In this document: positions 11,070 to 21,835 of the stretch, in pieces
How the letters are laid out: each line of letters starts with the position of its first letter
How positions within the stretch are numbered: the first letter of the stretch is position 1
Assembly: GCA_022818135.1 (NCBI GenBank)
Contig: JAFMSR010000002.1
Coordinates: 43,832,699 to 43,896,698, forward strand
Reading direction: 5' to 3'
Length of the DNA stretch: 64,000 bases
From: Saxidomus purpurata
Taxonomy: Eukaryota > Mollusca > Bivalvia > Venerida > Veneridae
Made by a program: the position numbers and the translations under genes
The notes under the pieces: model-generated
The model's input: the letters and a program-made list of their open reading frames with translations, nothing else
The model's database searches: none
What the model was told of the DNA's origin: nothing

Positions 11070-11580
11070 CAAGAGGGCTAAGATGACCCTACATCGCTTA
11101 CCTGGCTACCGCTGGCTAAAATACAAGGTGATCAATAGCAAAAAGGGTTAGTTTTGACCTGGGGACCCGGATTTGAACAGTCTCCATAGAGGACCACTTT
11201 ATAATCTACATGTAAACTCTGGGCCTCGTGGTTGTAGCCAGGAAGATTTTTCAAGTTTCCCTTAAATCAATTGACCCCCGGCAGGAACAATTTTGACCTG
11301 AGGGTCATGTTTTGAACACTCTTGGTAAAGGTCAACTAGGAAATGCTACATGCTAAATGTCTAAGCTCTGGGTCCTGTGATTTTTCCTTGATAAGCCTAT
11401 GTAAAATCAATTGACAATCCCGGGCAGTGTCAATTTCATGCAATGAACATCCCTGCCAAATTTCATCAACATTGGTCCTGTGGTTAGGAGATGTTGTTTG
11501 AAAGAAACAGCGGACGGATATATGATGTACTACATATGACGGCCGGTGAACTTTGTGCCAAGTGTGCTAAAACTGGTTAA
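11070..11580 (+). repeat. Dispersed mollusc repeat, 'AACAAGAGGGC' type
   Basis: It starts AACAAGAGGGCTAAGATGAC and has internal TTTTGACCTGGGGACCC-type and CAAATTTCATCAACATTGG segments. It ends with an AGCGGACGGAT stretch and GTGAACTTTGTGCC. It resembles another pearl-type family with decayed ends. No coding content. Confidence 0.55.
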
Positions 11581-11640
11581 GCTCACTGTTCTTCCTCTAA
11601 ATGAACTCTATCAATGTGTAACATATAAACTCAATCTCTT

Positions 11641-11812
11641 AGGGGGAGCAGTGGAGTAGAGGTTAAGTTGTGTGCAGCTCATCCCAGAGGTTGCAGGTTC
11701 TACTGGGGTCACGACCATACCTCCTCATATGACACCAGTACTGGTTTTTACCAGGAAACGGGCTCAAGAGTAACTTGATAAGCTGCAAGCTTTCTTCACA
11801 ATGCAGCTAAAA
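11641..11812 (+). repeat. tRNA-derived SINE-like element
   Basis: The head GCAGTGGAGTAGAGGTTAAG resembles a Pol III A box region, and GGTTGCAGGTTCTACTGGGG, about 40 bases on, resembles a B box. The body (ACCAGTACTGG, CAAGCTTTCTTCAC) is shared with 4640-4850. It ends against the next pearl-like element. Confidence 0.6.
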
Positions 11813-11814
11813 TA

Positions 11815-13608
11815 AACTAGAGCTATCACTAAATGTGATTAATACCCCCAAAAGACTGCTTTATAAACTGAGAAAGTTCGTAGTAACAGAATACCTTGCA
11901 AACAAACTAAAAAGAGATATTGTTCTTGGCAATAACTCTGTAATTTGTCAAGATACAGTTATGGTTCTTGTACACTGCACTTCCTCTCATTGTGCTTGAC
12001 CATTGTATGAAGTTGTATTGAATTCCAACCAATAGTTTTTGAATAATGCTCCGGACAAGTAAAAGTAACAAAGGGCAATAACTCTGAAATGAGTCAAGAT
12101 AGAGTTATGGTTCTTGTACACTGCACTTCCTCTCATTGTGCTTCATCATTGTATGAAATTGTATTGAATTCCAACCAGTAGTTTTCAAGTTATACTCCGG
12201 ATAAGGAAAACTAACAAAGGGCAATAACTCTGTAATTAGTCAAGATGGAGTTATAGTTCTTGTGCACTGCACTTCCTCTCAATGTGCTTGATCATTGTAT
12301 GAAGTTGTATTGAATTCCAACCAGTAGTTTTCAAGTTATGCTCCGGACAAGGAAAAGTAACAAAGGGCAATAACTCTGTAATTAGTCAAGATGGAGTTAT
12401 AGTTCTTGTGCACTGCACTTTCTCTCAATGTGCTTGATCATTGTATGAAGTTGTATTGAATTCCAACCAGTAGTTTTCAAGTTATGCTCCGGACAAGGAA
12501 AAGTAACAAAGGGCAATAACTCTGTAATTAGTCAAGATGGAGTTATAGTTCTTGTGCACTGCACTTTCTCTCAATGTGCTTGATCATTGTATGAAGTTGT
12601 ATTGAATTCCAACAAGTAGTTTTCAAGTTATGCTCCGGACAAGGAAAACTAACAAAAGGCAATAACTCTGTAATTTGTCAAGATGGAGTTATGGTTCTTC
12701 TGCACTGCACTTCCTCTCAATGTGCTTGACCATTGTATGAAGTTGTATTGAATTCCAACCAGTAGTTTTCAAGTTATGCTCCGGACAAGGAAAACTAACA
12801 AAGGGCAATAACTCTGTAATTAGTCAAGAAGGAGTTATAGTTCTTGTGCACTGCACTTCCTCTCAATGTGCTTGACCATTGTATGAAGTTGTATTGAATT
12901 CCAACCAGTAGTTTTCAAGTTATGCTCCGGACAAGGAAAACTAACAAAGGGCAATAACTCTGTAATTAGTCAAGATGGAGTTATAGTTCTTGTGCACTGC
13001 ACTTCCTCTCAATGTGCTTGATCATTGTATGAAGTTGTATTGAATTCCAACAAGTAGTTTTCAAGTTATGCTCCGGACAAGGAAAACTAACAAAGGGCAA
13101 TAACTCTGTAATTAGTCAAGATGGAGTTATGGTTCTTCTGCACTGCACTTCCTCTCAATGTGCTTGACCATTGTATGAAGTTGTATTGAATTCCAACCAG
13201 TAGTTTTCAAGTTATGCTCCGGACAAGGAAAACTAACAAAGGGCAATAACTCTGTAATTAGTCAAGAATGAGTTATAGTTCTTGTGCACTGCACTTCCTC
13301 TCAATGTGCTTGACCATTGTATGAAGTTGTATTGAATTCCAACCAGTAGTTTTCAAGTTATGCTCCGGACAAGGAAAACTAACAAAGGGCAATAACTCTG
13401 TAATTAGTCAAGATGGAGTTATAGTTCTTGTGCACTGCACTTCCTCTCAATGTGCTTGATCATTGTATGAAGTTGTATTGAATTCCAACAAGTAGTTTTC
13501 AAGTTATGCTCCGGACAAGGAAAATGCAACAGACCGCCCGACCGACCGACCGACCAACCACCGGGTGACTCCTTTATACCCCCCTAAACTTCGTTTTGGG
13601 GGTATAAT
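11815..13608 (+). mobile_element. Pearl/CvE-like element with eleven exact 146-bp units
   Basis: Left end AACTAGAGCTATCACTAAAT with ATACCCCCAAAAG. CTCCGGACAAGG (or near variant) recurs at 12049, 12195, 12341, 12487, 12633, 12779, 12925, 13071, 13217, 13363 and 13509, always 146 bp apart. A GACCGACC microsatellite (13530-13555) and the hairpin ATACCCCCCTAAAC...TTTTGGGGGTAT (13575-13605) close the element. Variants such as CCAACAAGTAG (12611, 13049, 13487) repeat every third unit, showing a 438-bp higher-order period. It lies in intron 1 of the NACHT-LRR gene. Confidence 0.9.
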
Positions 13609-13858
13609 TAGTATAAACTAAACTAACTCAATCTCTTCAATACTGGACAAAAGTTTCATACTGACGGACAATTTTCCATAGATATAATTGTGTGTTGGCG
13701 AATTGGTACACGTACTGCATTAATGAACTTGCTCCTACACTTGTAAAGACTATTGCAAAATTATGAAAAACAGTGTTTGCATTAGTCCATTTAGGTCCTT
13801 ATTTTTTGCAACTGCATTACATTAGTCATCAAAGACTGAATTTGTTTTTTGCACTCAC

Positions 13859-14380
13859 CTGAGGAAATGTATCATGTGGTGGATTAATATTGCACTGGAT
13901 TTCTGACTGGAAGAAATTGCCATTGATGATGATACTGAGCAGCCCCGCGGCATCAGTCTCGGCTGCTGTGTTATTTGACCCTTGAGTTGTTGTTGTCATG
14001 AAACATTTGGCAATCTGCCAATGATCTGTGTACCATTTGCTGGCATCTGTGACCCAGAATGGATCTTTAAACCGATGTTGCAATATTATTTCATCATAAA
14101 GTTGGCCACATGTGTTACACACCTTATTTGATTTTTGTCTACAGTTGCACTTTCCTTTACTCTTATGAATGCAATTAGTTCCACTTGCATGCGCTGGTTG
14201 AATGTTCTTAACAGTGCAACTGTTGCACCGTGCGAGATTTTGGATTATTCTTGCATGTTCGTCTTTCACAACACGGTCAGTGAAAGGATATAAGCCCTCT
14301 TGAACATAGAGCAGACCGAGCGCTCCTCTCACCCAATTTCTGTAGGGTTTGCTGTGTATTGTACTTGCATTTGACGACAT
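13859..14380 (-). CDS. Exon 1: CXorf38-like cysteine-rich N-terminal domain
   Basis: The exon encodes 174 codons from ATG at 14380 to a CAG codon at 13859, followed by a GTGAGT donor. The reading frame runs on nine codons into the intron (VSAKNKFSL) and that part is not coding. The protein contains NWVRGALGLLYVQEGLYPF, the pattern CNSC...H...C...CNC...CNTC of a likely zinc site (about residues 50-90), DHWQIAKCFM and TDAAGLLSIIINGNFF. From memory of the family, these match human CXorf38 and its expanded mollusc relatives, where the domain precedes NACHT or other signalling modules. The start is chosen because it is the first ATG of the conserved block. A four-codon upstream ORF (ATG AGA AAG GAC TAA) ends just before it in another frame and might dampen translation. 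Confidence 0.85.
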
Positions 14381-14470
14381 TTTAGTCCTTTCTCATTTGC
14401 TGAGTACTCTGGTCAAATAATGACTTATATTCACAACTTTGTTGACATTTTCCTGCAAGATTTAAACCTG
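14381..14470 (-). promoter_or_regulatory. Putative 5' UTR with acceptor and short uORF
   Basis: Upstream of the start codon on the minus strand, TTAAATCTTGCAG near 14468-14456 looks like a 3' splice site, so a non-coding first exon may lie further right. The following leader contains short out-of-frame ATG reading frames. The last is four codons and ends in TAA that overlaps the TAAAATG context of the main start. This is a reading of sequence only; no transcription start is visible. Confidence 0.3.
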
Positions 14471-15076
14471 AAATGAGACATTAAAAATTAGTCGTAGCTC
14501 GTTTGTTTTATTTCAACGCGGAAATGATCAATAATCAATGGTTACCTGGTCACCCTGAGAGAAAACCAACAACACAAATAAACGTTTATCAATTCTATTA
14601 ATTTCAAGTATGTACTGTATTCATATCATTGATAATATAACATTAAAATATTAGACGATGGCAATTGCTTTGGCCATGACTGACTGTTAGTAAAAAAGGC
14701 ATTGTACATGTATGCAAATTTGAAGAGATGTTACCTAAATAGAATTGCAGTGTAACTTTGATTGCGATTGCCAATATGCAATAAAATTGTTTACTAATAC
14801 AAATACCACTCATGTACAATGCCGAATGTCTTGAAACAACATGAATATGCAATTGATAAGTGCGATAGAATGCCATATCAAATTGTAACAAGTATTGTCT
14901 ACATTGGAATGAACCTTAACAACATAATCACTGATAAAATGCCATTTATGATCCTTAGATATCAACAATAACATGAAAACGTATAATGTTTAACTGTCCC
15001 ACATGTATAATGGTATTCTGTCACACAATCTCTACTATATTTCTGAAGGCAAGTCTAAACTTTATCTTACACATTT
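14471..15076. other. Upstream flank of NACHT-LRR gene
   Basis: A+T-rich with no recognised element. The promoter of the minus-strand gene may lie here, but no core motif can be claimed. Confidence 0.4.
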
Positions 15077-15221
15077 AAGAATGAAAAATATCGACCATTA
15101 ACTACGGTAGTGTTTGTTTATGGCTTTAAATAATTATTTCTCAAGTTTCCTTGGCGTATATCTGTAGAGTGAATATACATATATATTGGACTAAAGTTTT
15201 GTCTATCTACTGAGATCTACG

Positions 15222-16295
15222 ATGACCAAATACGGTGGGAAAATAACTAGTGACAGTGATTTAACTCCTGAAGGTAACGATATATCAAATCAATATGGCG
15301 GACCGCCAGTTGTGTTCATGCAGGAGACCAGTGTTTTTGGCAATCAGACTCCTGCGAAACAAGATTGGATAAAACATACAGAACTATATGAGGCTCTGTC
15401 AGATATTATAGACCCTTCTCACATCACCGGCATTCAAAGAGTGAGAGGTATGTGGAGGATTTATGTTGACAATATTATTGACAAGGTTTCTTTATTAACA
15501 CAAGGGGTACACCTGAGGGACAAGCAAATTAGTCTCTTGAATACCAATCCTAACAGGTTAGATGGAGAAAACACAGTTAGGGTGCGAATAAAAGATATTC
15601 CACTATCAGTTGAAGATGGGCTTATAACCCGATCATTTGTTCTAAAAGGCCTCGAAGTTATATCAACAAATCGTGAAAAACTGCGATTCAAAGGGAAATT
15701 AACAAATTGTGATACAGGTGACAGACTGTGTATTGTAAAGGCTAGTACCCTCAAGGACCCCCTACCTAAACTCATGTCTTTTGGGCACTTCACAGGAAGA
15801 GTCTTTCATCCTGGACAAAACATAGATGATAAAGACAAAATTATCAAATGTAAAAAATGTCTAGAAGATGGCCATAAAGCTTTTGAATGCAAAAATGAAT
15901 GGAAATGTCTAGACTGCAATGGTATCGGTCATAAAAGAGGTCAGTGCAAACTTGAAAATGTCCCATCGGAACCTCAGAAGTCCGACTATGAATCAGCAGA
16001 CGATATTTGTGAGGTACAATCTCGTGATTCCCGTTCAAGTGACCAGCCGACACCGAGCGAGCACGTGGACAACCTAGTTAAAAAGAAAAGGTCCGCAAAA
16101 GCTAGACGTAATCAGTCTGTCAGTGGACAACAACATATTGATTTATTCATGAAAAATACAGTCAAGAATACTGAAACACCTAACAAAGGGAAACAAAATA
16201 TCGTAACTGATAGGTCTCCACCGACACCACCTGAGATTCTGAATGAAGATATTAAAACAACGCGTAAAAGACAGGATTCTTCAACTAAACTATGA
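15222..16295 (+). CDS. LINE ORF1 with two CCHC zinc knuckles
   Basis: 357 codons. The C-terminal half has two zinc knuckles, CKKCLEDGHKAFEC and CLDCNGIGHKRGQC (each C-x2-C-x4-H-x4-C, about residues 210-245). A basic, Ser/Pro-rich tail with KKKRSAKARRNQS follows. The N-terminal half is RRM-like or novel and I cannot assign it. ORF1 proteins of this type bind the element's RNA and form the RNP. The reading frame is intact, so this copy could still make ORF1 protein if transcribed. Confidence 0.8.
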   Translation: MTKYGGKITSDSDLTPEGNDISNQYGGPPVVFMQETSVFGNQTPAKQDWIKHTELYEALSDIIDPSHITGIQRVRGMWRIYVDNIIDKVSLLTQGVHLRDKQISLLNTNPNRLDGENTVRVRIKDIPLSVEDGLITRSFVLKGLEVISTNREKLRFKGKLTNCDTGDRLCIVKASTLKDPLPKLMSFGHFTGRVFHPGQNIDDKDKIIKCKKCLEDGHKAFECKNEWKCLDCNGIGHKRGQCKLENVPSEPQKSDYESADDICEVQSRDSRSSDQPTPSEHVDNLVKKKRSAKARRNQSVSGQQHIDLFMKNTVKNTETPNKGKQNIVTDRSPPTPPEILNEDIKTTRKRQDSSTKL

Positions 16296-16436
16296 CATTC
16301 AACGGATACTTAAGATAATTGTCCTATTTATCTTTTTTCACACGTGTTACGGACTACGAGTATGTATTACAGCGATTACAGAAAACGCACGGACTTTTCG
16401 TCGTGACCTATTTGTTAGGTACGACAAGCTTAGCTA

Positions 16437-17183
16437 CTGTAAAACACTTTAATTTCGCGACACCGAAATTTCGCGATTTTTGTCTAATTTTGACGTTTTT
16501 AATAATTCGCGTATTTTTGAATTCGCGAAGTTCAACATCCTCAAAATCGAAAGTGACCTCTTCATTGGATAAACTTGGTTTTCAACTTAGTATACATTTG
16601 CGTCGTATAAATTAACCCAAAGCCGAAATTGCCGTTCCCTGTAAAAATGTTTAATTCTACTTGTATGTTTGTTGAATTAATCACTCGTACTACATATCAC
16701 TCGCCTGACATGCACAAACTATAACAGGTTTGTAAATGATTAACTTAAGTTCAGGTAGCCAACAATCAAAGATGTGCAAACAAATTCTAATTCACGCGAT
16801 TTACAAGTTATTGTCAAACAAACAAAGAGATGAGCTTGTAAAAGCCTTATTGACACCTGTCATCCGTAATTGTTTTAACACGTCTGTGTTAAAAGACGCT
16901 TAGACAATGATCAATTTACAACCTGCCATGCTGTTAATGTACGTTTTCGAACATGGGATTAACAAAACGAATTGGGAGTAAAGAGGGAAACATCTACCTT
17001 GCATACGTCAAGGTACGGTCAGTTAACTTCATAACATACAAAAGGTACGTTTGTAAGTTCCACAAATTCGGATGAAATTTAATTCGGATTAGGAATTTTT
17101 CACGACATTCTTGAATTCGCGAGGTACTGAAATCGCGAATATTAGCGAAAATTAAACGATCGCGAATAAAACCTGTTTTACAG
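16437..17183. mobile_element. TA-flanked MITE between LINE ORF1 and ORF2
   Basis: Ends CTGTAAAACACTTTAATTTC and (complement) CTGTAAAACAGGTTTTATTC form inverted repeats with TA on both sides (16435-16436, 17184-17185). Many TTCGCG boxes occur in both halves. At 747 bp it is non-coding; the small ORFs inside are chance. It inserted after the LINE, because it interrupts the inter-ORF region. Confidence 0.75.
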
Positions 17184-17643
17184 TATGCAGAAACATTTGG
17201 AATTTTTAGTGTCATTATTTTACATTCTTTATATGCTTAAAGTGACTTATAATACTAAACTAAACCGAATAAGTACTTATGGCAAAGAACATTTTACTGC
17301 ACATTTCTAAAGAAATGCTTGTTTACTTATACATACTTTTTGATTAAGTACTCTTGCACTAGATTACTACATTGTGTTGTTACAGTAAGATACACATGTT
17401 TAGTTTTAGCTTTACTATTGATAAAAGCTTATACCTGTTTGTATAGCAAAACAGGTAATTTATGTACTGTTAGTCAAAATGCCTCAACTATATTGTTATA
17501 CGACAAATCACGGGCATTTCTCATTTTATTTGGTTTAAAACTATAGCATAAAGGAAAAGCCTATAGTCTTACTTTACTTACGATGGTGTTTATTTGTAAG
17601 CTTTATTTAAATATACAAAACGTTGTTTTCTTCAAGGTAAAAA

Positions 17644-18104
17644 ATGTTAAGGAATTTTTTGTACAGTATCAATCTCTGTATATTAACTATGCCTAATGAT
17701 ATCCTACATATAATATCCCTCAATACTCAAGGTTTAAGGGATAGATTAAAGCGTGCAAGACTTCGTGAATGGTTAATACAGCAAGGAGTTAATATTGCGT
17801 TTTTACAAGAAACACATTTTTCGAATGATTTGATTGAAATTGTCTGTAGGGAATTTAGCGAGTGGGAAATGTTTCATTCATGTGGAGAATCAAATAGCAA
17901 GGGGTGTTCTGTTTTAATTAACAAAAACTTAATTTACCACGTGCTTAACTTTAAGTCAGATACAAATGGAAGATATGTATTATTAAACATAGAGGCAAAT
18001 TGTAACACTTATACCTTTCTAAACATTTATGCACCTAACGACAAAAAGACTCGTAACATATTTTTTGAAAATATTTTGACACTTTTAAATGATAATTCCG
18101 AAGG
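17644..18104 (+). pseudogene. LINE ORF2 part 1: truncated AP-type endonuclease
   Basis: From ATG 17644 (or more likely 17689, MPNDILHIISLNTQGLRD) the frame encodes the start of an endonuclease/exonuclease/phosphatase domain: ISLNTQG, IAFLQETHF (catalytic Glu) and FLNIYAPND. After LLNDNSEG near 18104 the frame jumps. The next bases, read one frame over, resume as YTW...SRIDFWLI, so the central block that normally holds the G-D-x-N motif is missing. The protein ends 14 codons later at 18147 as a frameshifted tail. Confidence 0.8.
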
Positions 18105-21100
18105 TACACATGGCGAAGGAAAAATAGTATCGAAAAAAGTCGAATAGACTTTTGGCTAATAGACAAAAATATAGTTCCTTTAGTATATTCAACCGATATA
18201 AGACCAGCCATAATCCAAAGCACTGATCACTTAGCAATATCTATCAAATTAAAAAGCCCTGTTAAACGAGGCCCTGGCTACTGGAAATTAAATAATACTT
18301 ATTTAGAAGATGAAGAGTATTGTAAACTCATTCTAGATGTAATTGACCAATGCACTAGCTTACCATTTGACAATATAGTAAAATGGGAAATATGCAAATA
18401 TGAAATAAAAAAGGTATCTATTTCATACTCAACAAAGAAATCAAGAGAAAGACACAATAAACTACATAATTTAGAAAAACAATTAAATAAACTATATGTT
18501 GAACAAGCAAACAGTTCCATCAATACTCAAATTGCCGAAATTGAAAATGAAATAAAAAAAATATATGATTTCAACCTGTATGGTGCTAAAATAAGATCAA
18601 GGGTAAAATTTATAGAAGAAGGCGAGAAAAATTCTAGATATTTTACAAATTTGGAAAAGTCACGCCAAAATAGGAAAACCATTACTTCTTTATTAATCGA
18701 TGGTAAGCGTACAACAAATACGAAAAAAATATTACTTGAAGAAGTATCGTTTTATGAAAAACTGTATACATCATCCACAAGCGGAATTAATACGGACACA
18801 TACTTAAATAATGTTGTTTTAGAAAATACTATAAATATTGAGGAGGCAAAAATATGTGAACGCCCAATATCAATAGAAGAGTGCACTGAGGCCATAAATA
18901 CGATGAAACGTAATAAAAGTCCAGGAATCGACGGTCTTACAGTAGAATTTTACCATAAATTCTGGCATCGATTATCAACTCTCGTAATCAAATGTTTTGA
19001 AAAATGTTTTGAAGATGGTGAACTTTCAAGAAGTCAGAAGCAGTGTATCTTTTCATTAATTTATAAAAAAGGGGATCCTGAAAATCTAGAAAATTGGAGA
19101 CCTATCTCGCTTCTGAACATAGATTATAAAATCATTGCTAAAGTACTTTCGCAAAGATTACAAAACATATTACCAAAAATTATCAGTTTAGACCAACAAG
19201 GATTTTTAAAAAACAGATTCATTGGATGTAATATTAGACAAATACAGGACATTATTGACTATGCCGAACTTCTGAATATAGATGGTGTTATCTTATTTCT
19301 TGATTTTAAAAAGGCATTCGATACCGTAGAATGGGATTTCATGTTTAAGGTATTAGAAAAATTTGGGTTTGGAAACACTTTTATAAGTTGGGTTAAAGCT
19401 CTCTATAAAAATATATGTTCTTCTGTTATAAATAATGGCTGGATATCACGATTCTTCAATGTCTCGCGTGGTATAAGACAGGGATGTCCACTTTCAGCTT
19501 TGCTATTTATAATTGTTGCTGAAATTTTATCCATAAAAGTCAGATCATCTGAAGACATTATAGGCATATCAGTCAAATATGACCATAAGAATTCCAAAAA
19601 TGTAAAAATTACACAATTAGCAGACGATACATCACTGTTTCTTAAAGATATGCATGAAATATCAGCAGCATTGGATATTATCGAAGAATTTGGTTGCTAT
19701 TCAGGTTTAAAATTGAATAAAAATAAAACAGAAGGTCTACTTATAGGTAAATCTAAATCTATTAAACAATCTGTATTGTTTGGTATTAAATTTAGTCCAT
19801 ATGTGAAAGCGTTAGGGACATATTTTGGAACAAATAAAACAGAATGCGAGAAACTGAATTGGGACAATAAAATAGAAGTATGTCAAAACTTATTGAATAA
19901 ATGGAACACTTTTTATTTAACTATCTATGGTAGGGTTATGGTCATAAAAACGTTAGTTTTGCCAAAAATCACATATTCAATGCAGTCAATACCAACACCA
20001 ACATTTGCAATTGAAAGACTCAATTCTATGTTCTCCCGTTTCTTATGGAACAATAAAAGAGACAAAATAAAACGGACAGTCTTAATAGCAAATCAAGATA
20101 GTGGCGGAATAAATATGATTGATATCGTGTCACATATCAAAACACTTAAAATGAAATGGGTCAATCTATTATGCAATAATGACGGTGCTAACTGGAAAAT
20201 TATACCTAACTTACTCTTGAATCAATATGGCAAAGAACATTTGATATTTAAAATGAATATCGATTCCTTCAAATCGCTCCCAAAAGTGAAATTTAATGTG
20301 ACACAATTCTACCGCGAAATAATTTACAATTTTATAGAGCTTAACAATATAGACAAATGCACTTACCCAAAAACGTTTTACGATATCAGAAAACAGATCA
20401 TATGGGGAAACCAGTTTATAAAATATAAAGCAAAATGTCTTATTCTAGAAAACTGGATTAATTCCGGTATAATATTTATAGAAGATTTAATTAATGGAGG
20501 AAAAATTAACCAACATACAATACTCAACAAATTGCAAAATAAAATAGATTGGCTATCAGAGTATTCCAAGTTAGTCAATGCAATCCCAACAGTTTGGAAG
20601 AATATAATTAAATCGATGGAGTCAGTACGTACTTCTGTCAAAACTAGTTTAAAAGTACGCTCTAATCTACATATTATGACCAATAAACAAATCAGAAACT
20701 ATTTCTTGACGAAAAGAATTGAAAAGCCTTATATGCACAGATACTGGGAACAGACATTCAAAAAGAACATTCCATGGAAATCTGTTTATTTTATGTTAAA
20801 TTATATTATTACTGATAATAGGATTAAACAGTTTAAATTGAAAATGATTCATAAAATATTAGCAACAAACGAAAATTTATTCACATGGAAAATTTTTGAT
20901 TCTCCCTGTTGCAATTACTGTAAGCATGTTGAAACCCTTGATCATCTTCTTATATCATGTCCATATGTAACTCCGGTATGGGACATCATTTCTAGATTTT
21001 TTTGGAACACCGGAATATGCAAAAAAATTAACTCCTTAGAGTTTATGGTTATTGGTTACAAACCAGAATACACAGCATATCAAGAAATAAATGTTATATT

Positions 21101-21278
21101 CAGCTATTTAGGTTTTAGTATCTACAAATCCTATATGTCGAGTGAGAGACGTAAAAAAGATAATAATATTATCAAGATAGTTTATGATGAATTATTGATT
21201 TTAGAAAAATACTATATTAAGAAGAATGAAAAACATTTGGTAATAACAAAGTTCTTAAAATATCTAAAGGAATTATGA
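18105..21278 (+). pseudogene. LINE ORF2 part 2: endonuclease end, reverse transcriptase, zf-RVT
   Basis: This frame is open from about 18105. It contains SRIDFWLIDK and STDHLAISIKL (the SDH box of the endonuclease), then RT motifs: NKSPGIDGLTVEFY, NWRPISLLNIDYKI, FLDFKKAFDTVEW (D218 counted from the Met at 18651), GIRQGCPLSALLF and LADDTSLFL (about 323-331). A C-terminal zinc motif CNYCKHVETLDHLLISCP follows and the stop is at 21278. The Met at 18651 is only the first internal ATG, not the true start. RT catalytic aspartates are intact, but the protein is cut from its normal start by the upstream frameshift and deletion. Confidence 0.85.
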
Positions 21279-21691
21279 TATTCATCCAGGTAATTAGCAT
21301 GACTAAAATGTACACCAAATATAATCTATTCATTTCGCTTTCGACTGAATAGTTTATTACCATTTAATGGTGTACACTTCGAATGTACCGATAATTAACT
21401 GCTTATACCTTGAAAACCTTTTATAACTAAAGCATATGCAAAAAAGGGTTTTCAAAAGGCCTTCCTAAGCTGTAATACGGAAATCTGTTTAAATTCAATT
21501 TTTGAAATTATGAATACCATATTGTATGTCAAATTATGTAATGCTATAAGTAATATATTTTATACAATTTATATAATGGAAAAAAAAAGAAACATATCTT
21601 TATGTATTTGAACTGAAATGTTACTGTAAATATGTTGTTGTTTTAATTGAAAATAAACGGGCTACTTCATGTGGCTCCAAAGAGAAAAAAA

Positions 21692-21835
21692 AAGAATGAA
21701 AAATATCTTTTCCTTTTGATAGAGACAAACAGAAACAGAAGTTGTTGTCATTTGCTTATAAAAGCTCATCATAACTGCTGAATTTTTATACTTTAAACAC
21801 ATATTTTATAACATAATTACACGGACTTCGATCTA
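21692..21835 (+). repeat. Paralogue of 54181-54331 (LINE insertion site flank)
   Basis: CCTTTTGATAGAGACAAACA, CAGAAACAGAAGTTG, TCATTTGC and ACACGGACTTCG occur here and at 54197-54331 in the same order. The homology starts at the LINE target duplication and ends around TCTATACGTTA. Confidence 0.75.

Larger units (their letters stand above)
1..14380 (-). other. Gene span: CXorf38/HEPN-like - coiled coil - NACHT - LRR receptor, 3' end outside window
   Basis: Five coding exons on the minus strand assemble into one open reading frame of at least 1,325 codons: 14380-13859, 9808-9650, 9279-9016, 5929-5797 and 2898 to beyond position 1. Phases at the junctions are 0, 0, 0 and 1, and every intron has GT and AG ends. 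Domain order is a cysteine-rich CXorf38-like domain with an R-x4-H motif (residues 1 to about 227), a helical/coiled-coil stretch (about 228-360), a NACHT NTPase (about 440-950) and a repeated LRR array (from about 960). This is the plan of an intracellular NLR-type sensor: N-terminal effector or adaptor, nucleotide switch, ligand-sensing repeats. The introns are long and packed with repeats. A possible 5'-UTR acceptor lies near 14455. The 3' end is not in the window. Confidence 0.85.
15077..21707 (+). mobile_element. Tx1/L1-type LINE with 16-bp target site duplication
   Basis: AAGAATGAAAAATATC occurs exactly at 15077-15092 and 21692-21707 and marks both ends of a 6.6-kb insertion. The element contains ORF1 (15222-16295), an inserted MITE (16437-17183), ORF2 (17644-21278) and a 3' part ending in AATAAA (near 21650) and an A-rich tail AGAGAAAAAAAAA. 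The closest type by reverse-transcriptase wording is the Tx1 branch of L1. It is disabled by the endonuclease deletion and probably by the MITE. The flanks are paralogous to an unoccupied site at 54181-54331. Confidence 0.9.

Noticed and set aside
18651..21278. Complete 875-codon gene starting at the Met at 18651
   Set aside because: The frame is open upstream to about 18105 and is the back half of LINE ORF2; the Met is internal.
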